A stretch of DNA of 11,796 nucleotides from Lachnospiraceae bacterium UBA6452 (lineage in GTDB: Bacteria; Bacillota; Clostridia; Lachnospirales; Lachnospiraceae). The stretch covers positions 1 through 11,796 of the forward strand of contig DJNY01000088.1 in assembly GCA_002441865.1 (NCBI GenBank), written 5' to 3'. The notes under the pieces are model-generated. The model was not told where the DNA came from. It searched no databases and worked only from the letters and a program-made list of their open reading frames with translations. The translations under genes were made by a program, and so were the position numbers. This document shows, piece after piece, positions 7,428 to 11,796 of the stretch. How positions within the stretch are numbered: position 1 is the stretch's first letter; each line of letters begins with the position of its first letter.

Positions 7428-8759
7428 TTATTGTTCTCCTTTTTCTTCATTTTCTTCCTGTTTTGTATCCAGTTTTGTAACAAGTACAGTTTTGATCACT
7501 TTATTTTCCACAGACATGACTTTGAAATTATAACCTCCGTAGTCCATGTCGAATGTATCGCCCTCCTGCGGGATATGTCCCATATGGGCGACCAGAAGTC
7601 CGTTTAAGGTCTCATATTCTTCTCCGGAAAAATCAATCCCCAGTTTTTCCGAAAGATCCGAAAGCTGTGTCAGACCGTCTATTTCATACCGGTCTTCCCC
7701 CTTTTCCTGGATAAATGTCTCATCCTCGTCATATTCATCTAAAATATTACCGACGATCTCTTCCAGAATATCCTCCATGGCAACAAGCCCCGTCGTCTGT
7801 CCGTACTCATCGATCACGATGACCATATGTGTCTTCAGCGACTGCATGGAACGGAATAACGAATCGATATTTCTTGTTTCCGGTATAAAACGCGCCTCTC
7901 TGATCAGATCCTTGATCTGTTTGATCGGCCGGTTGTCATTTCTGCCGTTTTCCAACACTCTGCAGGCATCCTTCAGATGAATGATCCCGATAATATGATC
8001 GATATTGTCTATGTAGACCGGATAACGGGAGTTTTTCTCACCGAGCATAAAGTCTACCGCTTCTCTGAGCGTCGTATTGGCTTCGATTCCCACAATATTC
8101 GATCTGTGCGTCATGATATCCTTTGCATCTTTATCCGTAAATTCAAAGATGTTGGTGATCATCTGTGCTTCGCTTTCCTGCAGCACACCCTGTTCATGTC
8201 CTTCGTTTACCATCGACAGGATCTCTTCCTCCGTCACATCCGGTGTCAGTGCGTGCGGATTGATGCCAAACAATCTGACGATCAGATTTGCCAGAAGGTC
8301 AAACAGCTTTGTCACCGGTCTCCAGACCACAAGCAGAGCTCTGATGGGTCTGATAAAGGCAAATGCCCACTGCTTCGGATATTTTGTTGCGATCTTTTTC
8401 GGAACAAGCACCCCTGCCACAAATAAGATCAGCAAAAGCACAAAGCCCGCCAGAAATACCGCGATCGTTCCTCCCATGCCCGGGATCTTTACAAACAGAC
8501 GTTTGAAAACCGCCAAAAAGAAACCACCCATAACCAGATGGATCAGAATGGTAAAAGTCTGGATCGTATTAATATAATCCACAGGCTGATCCATGATCTG
8601 CTCGATCTGTTCCGCCTTTTTATTTCCTGCTTCTGCCATTTCGTGGATCTTTCCACCATTGAGGCTCTGGATCGCTCTGCCGAATCCGTACATAACGATC
8701 TCGATCGCCAGAAGTGCCAGAAACAGGATCAGACTGGCCGCGCCGGTCGCTTCGTCCAT
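7428..8759 (-). CDS. CNNM/CorC (HlyC) family CBS-domain membrane protein
   Basis: This 443-residue protein has family architecture: an N-terminal CNNM/DUF21 membrane domain with about three to four hydrophobic segments (residues 8-28, 65-85, 97-118, 132-160), a CBS pair (about 211-270 and 283-342, with [12 protein letters not shown] and [20 protein letters not shown]), then a CorC/HlyC C-terminal domain (about 350-425). Relatives move Mg2+ or affect divalent-metal balance; the older label 'hemolysin' is misleading. Usual metal-site landmarks look changed: the common GE[LI]VPK appears as GVLVPK (Val117), and the segment aligned with GNNLVN or VGITLIG reads TFTILIH. Transport activity is therefore doubtful. 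The ATG follows AAAGGAGAG. It is first in a block driven by the promoter just upstream and is followed closely by yebC. Confidence 0.9.
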   Translation of the reverse strand: MDEATGAASLILFLALLAIEIVMYGFGRAIQSLNGGKIHEMAEAGNKKAEQIEQIMDQPVDYINTIQTFTILIHLVMGGFFLAVFKRLFVKIPGMGGTIAVFLAGFVLLLILFVAGVLVPKKIATKYPKQWAFAFIRPIRALLVVWRPVTKLFDLLANLIVRLFGINPHALTPDVTEEEILSMVNEGHEQGVLQESEAQMITNIFEFTDKDAKDIMTHRSNIVGIEANTTLREAVDFMLGEKNSRYPVYIDNIDHIIGIIHLKDACRVLENGRNDNRPIKQIKDLIREARFIPETRNIDSLFRSMQSLKTHMVIVIDEYGQTTGLVAMEDILEEIVGNILDEYDEDETFIQEKGEDRYEIDGLTQLSDLSEKLGIDFSGEEYETLNGLLVAHMGHIPQEGDTFDMDYGGYNFKVMSVENKVIKTVLVTKLDTKQEENEEKGEQ

Positions 8760-8797
8760 AAAATAATCTCTCCTTTGTAATTGTCATTTTACCCATA

Positions 8798-8826
8798 ACT
8801 ATATCATCTTCGTGTATATTCGTCAA
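8798..8826 (-). promoter_or_regulatory. Sigma-A promoter of the corC-yebC operon
   Basis: On the minus strand TTGACG (8826-8821) and TATAGT (8803-8798) are separated by 17 bases, one mismatch each from consensus. Transcription would start near 8791, about 32 bases before the CorC-family ATG. The promoter fills most of the 79-base gap after the mazF-like gene. That gap contains no clear terminator, so read-through from upstream is also possible. Confidence 0.82.
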
Positions 8827-8838
8827 ACCTGTCTGCTT

Positions 8839-9180
8839 CTATGTATCAAGCTGCAGGCTGATCATCAGGCCTTTATCCACCTTTTGCATAATGGATTCAT
8901 CCAGATGACAGATTTTATCTTTCAGTCTGAGTTTATCGATCGTGCGCAGTTGTTCCAGAAGGATCACGGAATCCTTTACCATGTGATACCGCTGCGCGGA
9001 AAGTTCGATATGTGTAGGCAGCTTCGCCTTATTCATCTTTGAGGTAATGGCTGCGCAGATGATCGTCGGGCTGTGTCTGTTCCCCACATCGTTCTGTACG
9101 ATCAGAACCGGTCTGATCCCGCCCTGTTCACTGCCGACCACCGGTCTTAAATCCGCATAATATACATCGCCACGTCTCAT
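8839..9180 (-). CDS. ndoA: MazF/PemK family endoribonuclease toxin (EndoA/NdoA-like)
   Basis: This 113-residue protein is very close in pattern to Bacillus subtilis Endo[63 protein letters not shown]. The catalytic pair corresponding to EndoA Arg25 and Thr48 is kept as Arg23 and Thr46, so the enzyme should be active. In B. subtilis it cleaves single-stranded RNA at UACAU; cleavage specificity here is inferred only. The ATG at 9180 has AGGAG 11 bases upstream and matches the family N terminus. An in-frame ATG at 9234 would add 18 residues but has no ribosome site. It follows alr, as in B. subtilis, but the antitoxin gene that normally lies between them is missing. Confidence 0.93.
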   Translation of the reverse strand: MRRGDVYYADLRPVVGSEQGGIRPVLIVQNDVGNRHSPTIICAAITSKMNKAKLPTHIELSAQRYHMVKDSVILLEQLRTIDKLRLKDKICHLDESIMQKVDKGLMISLQLDT

Positions 9181-9252
9181 GAAATACAACGCTCCTTTTT
9201 TGTTCTTTTTCAAAAGTATTTCCAAAAAATTCATGTTGTATTCTTTTAGATG

Positions 9253-10428
9253 TTATTCATAATCCGTAAAATAATCTTTCGTTGCCACGATCTCCCCGTT
9301 TTTCACAAAGGCACGCGGTACTCTCTTGGAAATATCACAGGCAAGTTCATAGTTAAAGCGTCCGCTCAGATCGCCAAGCTCTTCCATTGTGATCTTTTCT
9401 GTATCGTCCGTTCCGATCAGTGTGACTTCATCTCCCATGGAAACAGGCATGATGTCCGTTACATCGACCATAAACTGATCCATGCAGACTCTTCCTAAGA
9501 TAGGTGCTTTCTTTCCGTGGATGAGCACATAACCTTTTCCGGAAAGGAGACGCGGATAGCCATCCCCGTAGCCGACAGGAATCGTTGCGATCACACGCTT
9601 TTCCGGTGCTTCATAAGTACCGCCGTAGCTGACCTGTGTGCCCTTTTCGATCGTCTTGACATATACTACATGACTCTTTAAGGACATAACCGGCATAAGC
9701 GGCATCTCTTTTTTTACTTCATCAGAAGGCCACAGCCCGTATAATGTAATACCGGCTCTTACCAGATTCATGTTAGCCTGCGGTAACTCCAAGATGCCTG
9801 CGCTGTTGGAACAATGTTTTAACGGAATCTCCTTTGGGCAGGTTTCCTCTACTTTTTTCAGGAAATTCCGATAGATGGAAAGCTGTTTTAAAACGGCTGT
9901 TTTATCTTTTTCATCTGCTTTTGCAAAATGCGTAAAGATACCTTCCACCTCAATCCCCGGAAGCTGCATTACATGCTCGATGAACGAAAGACCTTCTGCA
10001 TCCGGTTTGATACCGATACGGGACATCGCCGTATCTACTTTAATATGTACTCTGGCTGTCATGCCAAGTCTGTCAGCCGTCTCGGAAAAGGCTTTTGCCT
10101 GATCTTCCCGGAAAAGTGCCGGTCTGATTTCTTCCCGGATCATATCCTCATATGAATATGGGAAAGTATATCCCAAAATCAGGATTGGCTTCTGCATACC
10201 TGTGCGGCGCAGGATCAGTGCCTCTTCCGCCGTTGCCACTGCATAGCCCCATACATACGGAACTTCCTCCAGCTGCCTGGCGATCTGGACAGCGCCATGT
10301 CCGTAACCGTCTGTCTTGATCACCGCAACGATCTTTGTATCCTTTGCAATATTCTTCTTCATGCAGTCCATATTGTGTAATATCGCATCCAGATCAATAT
10401 AGGCGCATACTCTTTCATAGTGTTTCAT
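9253..10428 (-). CDS. alr: Alanine racemase
   Basis: This cytoplasmic PLP enzyme interconverts L- and D-alanine and supplies D-Ala for peptidoglycan. It is 391 residues from the chosen start. The PLP-binding Lys38 is in AVIKTDGYGHG (35-45). The substrate-side segment KVDTAMSRIG (130-139) carries Lys130 and Arg137. The second catalytic base, Tyr268, is in QVSYGGTY, and IPVGYGDGYPR follows. Common forms read KADAYGHG and KVDTGM, so the TDG and TAM variants are mild departures. ATG 10428 is preferred because GAGG lies nine bases upstream; for ATG 10437 the same GAGG would touch the start codon. It lies 33 bases after the Nnr gene and upstream of the MazF-like gene, an arrangement widespread in Firmicutes. 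Confidence 0.95.
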   Translation of the reverse strand: MKHYERVCAYIDLDAILHNMDCMKKNIAKDTKIVAVIKTDGYGHGAVQIARQLEEVPYVWGYAVATAEEALILRRTGMQKPILILGYTFPYSYEDMIREEIRPALFREDQAKAFSETADRLGMTARVHIKVDTAMSRIGIKPDAEGLSFIEHVMQLPGIEVEGIFTHFAKADEKDKTAVLKQLSIYRNFLKKVEETCPKEIPLKHCSNSAGILELPQANMNLVRAGITLYGLWPSDEVKKEMPLMPVMSLKSHVVYVKTIEKGTQVSYGGTYEAPEKRVIATIPVGYGDGYPRLLSGKGYVLIHGKKAPILGRVCMDQFMVDVTDIMPVSMGDEVTLIGTDDTEKITMEELGDLSGRFNYELACDISKRVPRAFVKNGEIVATKDYFTDYE

Positions 10429-10461
10429 AGTAACCATCCTCTTTTCTTTTCGCAGATTCTA

Positions 10462-11796
10462 TTACCAATCCCTTTTTTGATCTATGTGTTTCAGTATTTT
10501 CCCCAGCTGGGAAATCAGATCTGTCGGAAGCATGGCAGCCTTTCCTTTTTTCTGTGCCGCTTTTTCTCCGGCAAGTCCATGCAGATAAACGCCGCAGCAG
10601 GCTGCCAGAAAGCTGTCGGTAAGGTGCGCTGCGATGCCCGCGATTGTACCTGTCAGCACGTCTCCGCTGCCTGCCACCGCCATACCGTCATTTCCGACCG
10701 GCAGGATACAGATCCTGCCATCCGGTGCTGCGACGATCGTTGTTGCATCCTTCAGGACAAGGATACAGTTTTTCTCCCGTGCAAACTGCCTTGCAAGCTG
10801 CAGCCGGTTTTCCCGGATCTGCTCTGTCGTCACATGGGCAAGTCTGGCAAATTCCGCCATATGCGGTGTGCAGATCACTGCCGCCCTGCTCTCTGCGGTA
10901 AGCTTCCACAAACTTTCATCTGCCGCAAACAGATTCAGTGCATCCGCATCGAGCACAACAGGAAGCTGTTTTCCACTTTTTCCCAGCTCCCGTAATACAG
11001 CCTGTAAAAATAACTTTGTTTTCTCCGATGTACCAATGCCCGGTCCAACCGCCAGACAGGATGCAAACTGCAGCATAGGCGCGATCTCATCTTCCTGACG
11101 CGGCTGGAAAACAACTTCCGGTACAGAAAGTACCAGTTTTTTATTTTCCTTCGCCGTCATCAGCCGGATATAGCCACAGCCGGTTGCAAACGCCGCCTTT
11201 GTGCACAAAAGAGCCGCCCCCGGTGTTTTTTCACTGCCTGCTATGACCGCCAGCTTTCCAAAAGTACCTTTGTTGCCACCCGGCTTCCGCCACAATGCTT
11301 TTTTGATATCTTTCTTTTCCAACATAAAATATGCTGTCTGCCCCACCTGTCCGGAAGGATATACCATACCGCAGCTTCCAAGATATTTCCTGCCGCCTGC
11401 ATATCTGCCTTCTGCCAATAAAAGCCCTGTTTTGATACAGCCAAAGGTGGCGGTCGCATCTGCCGCAAAGGCTACCGTCTGACAAAGTCCCAGATCCGCA
11501 TGGATTCCTGTCGGTATATCGATCGCCAGCTTAAAAGCATCCATCTGATTGACGGTCTCCACCGCTTCTGCAAACACGCCGGTCAGGCCACGTGTGATCC
11601 CAATCCCGAGCATTGCATCCACAATACCATCATATTCGATATCCGTCCGGATGGTGTCTCCGATCCCGACCTGCAGGCACTCCAGTATTTTCTGCTGTTT
11701 TTTATTCAATGCTGTCTGCTTGCTCCGGTCTCCCAGAAGTACTACAAATACCCGGCAGCCATGTTCATATAAGATCCGGGCAAGTGCCAGACCGTC
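10462..11796 (-). CDS. nnr: Bifunctional NAD(P)H-hydrate epimerase / ADP-dependent dehydratase (5' end outside window)
   Basis: The frame is open to the right edge, where the first visible residues are DGLALARILYEHG, the end of the YjeF_N 'NNGGDGLALAR' nucleotide-binding motif. The first about 120 visible residues belong to the epimerase (DAMLGIGITRGLTG, AIDIPTGI). After a short linker comes the ribokinase-like dehydratase: GNKGTFGKLAVIAGS, AVGPGIGTSEKTKLF, VLDADALN, CTPHMAEFARL and VGNDGMAVAGSGDVLTGTIA. Together they repair hydrated NADH and NADPH: the epimerase equilibrates R and S forms, and the dehydratase uses ADP (or ATP) to restore the cofactor. Of the full protein (usually about 500 residues) 444 residues are present. 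A TTG at 11709 is internal, not the start. It is probably co-transcribed with alr. Confidence 0.94.
   Translation of the reverse strand, partial: DGLALARILYEHGCRVFVVLLGDRSKQTALNKKQQKILECLQVGIGDTIRTDIEYDGIVDAMLGIGITRGLTGVFAEAVETVNQMDAFKLAIDIPTGIHADLGLCQTVAFAADATATFGCIKTGLLLAEGRYAGGRKYLGSCGMVYPSGQVGQTAYFMLEKKDIKKALWRKPGGNKGTFGKLAVIAGSEKTPGAALLCTKAAFATGCGYIRLMTAKENKKLVLSVPEVVFQPRQEDEIAPMLQFASCLAVGPGIGTSEKTKLFLQAVLRELGKSGKQLPVVLDADALNLFAADESLWKLTAESRAAVICTPHMAEFARLAHVTTEQIRENRLQLARQFAREKNCILVLKDATTIVAAPDGRICILPVGNDGMAVAGSGDVLTGTIAGIAAHLTDSFLAACCGVYLHGLAGEKAAQKKGKAAMLPTDLISQLGKILKHIDQKRDW

Noticed and set aside
9181..9234. N-terminal extension of the MazF-like protein (in-frame ATG at 9234) or a hidden antitoxin peptide
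   Set aside because: The ATG at 9234 has no ribosome site, the added 18 residues do not match the family, and the frame runs straight into the toxin rather than forming a separate antitoxin.
10420..10995. 191-codon open frame on the plus strand
   Set aside because: It is antisense to the well-supported NAD(P)HX dehydratase domain, with an irregular Cys/His-rich translation and no ribosome site.

Overview
The window looks like chromosomal core sequence from a low-to-moderate G+C Firmicute, most likely a Lachnospiraceae-type gut clostridium. The signs are strong AGGAGG-like ribosome sites, an Asp/Glu/Ala/Thr-rich linker after the lipobox of the binding protein, an alr-mazF (EndoA) pair next to NAD(P)HX repair, and protein sequences of clostridial type. 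The genus cannot be fixed by eye. All 13 genes lie on the minus strand, so transcription runs from high to low coordinates. The genes at both edges are cut. There is no rRNA, tRNA, insertion sequence, CRISPR array or phage gene.

In transcription order the first block (11796 to 8839) is a fused NAD(P)HX epimerase/dehydratase (5' end missing), alanine racemase, and a MazF/EndoA-family endoribonuclease. The second block starts at a good sigma-A-type promoter (8798-8826). It holds a CBS-domain CNNM/CorC membrane protein, a YebC-family protein, an unrecognised 148-residue protein, a GtrB-like family 2 glycosyltransferase and a 63-residue Pro/Lys-rich small protein, and it ends at a hairpin terminator (4994-5024).

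The third block starts at an almost textbook promoter, TTGACA-17-TATAAT (4894-4922), whose early transcribed region carries an 8-bp inverted repeat. It encodes a polar amino-acid ABC importer: lipoprotein, then a strong terminator, then permease and ATPase. A cytidylate-kinase-like protein, a MATE exporter and the N-terminal half of the potassium-uptake regulator TrkA follow. The hairpin between lipoprotein and permease, together with a possible internal extended -10, should give more binding protein than membrane complex. The last genes are tightly packed, and the MATE stop overlaps the trkA start.

I see no clear new multi-gene system. The points most worth a second look are the MazF toxin with no adjacent antitoxin, a CorC-like protein whose usual metal-site residues look replaced, the operator-like repeat at the ABC importer, and two small uncharacterised proteins in the yebC-glycosyltransferase operon.
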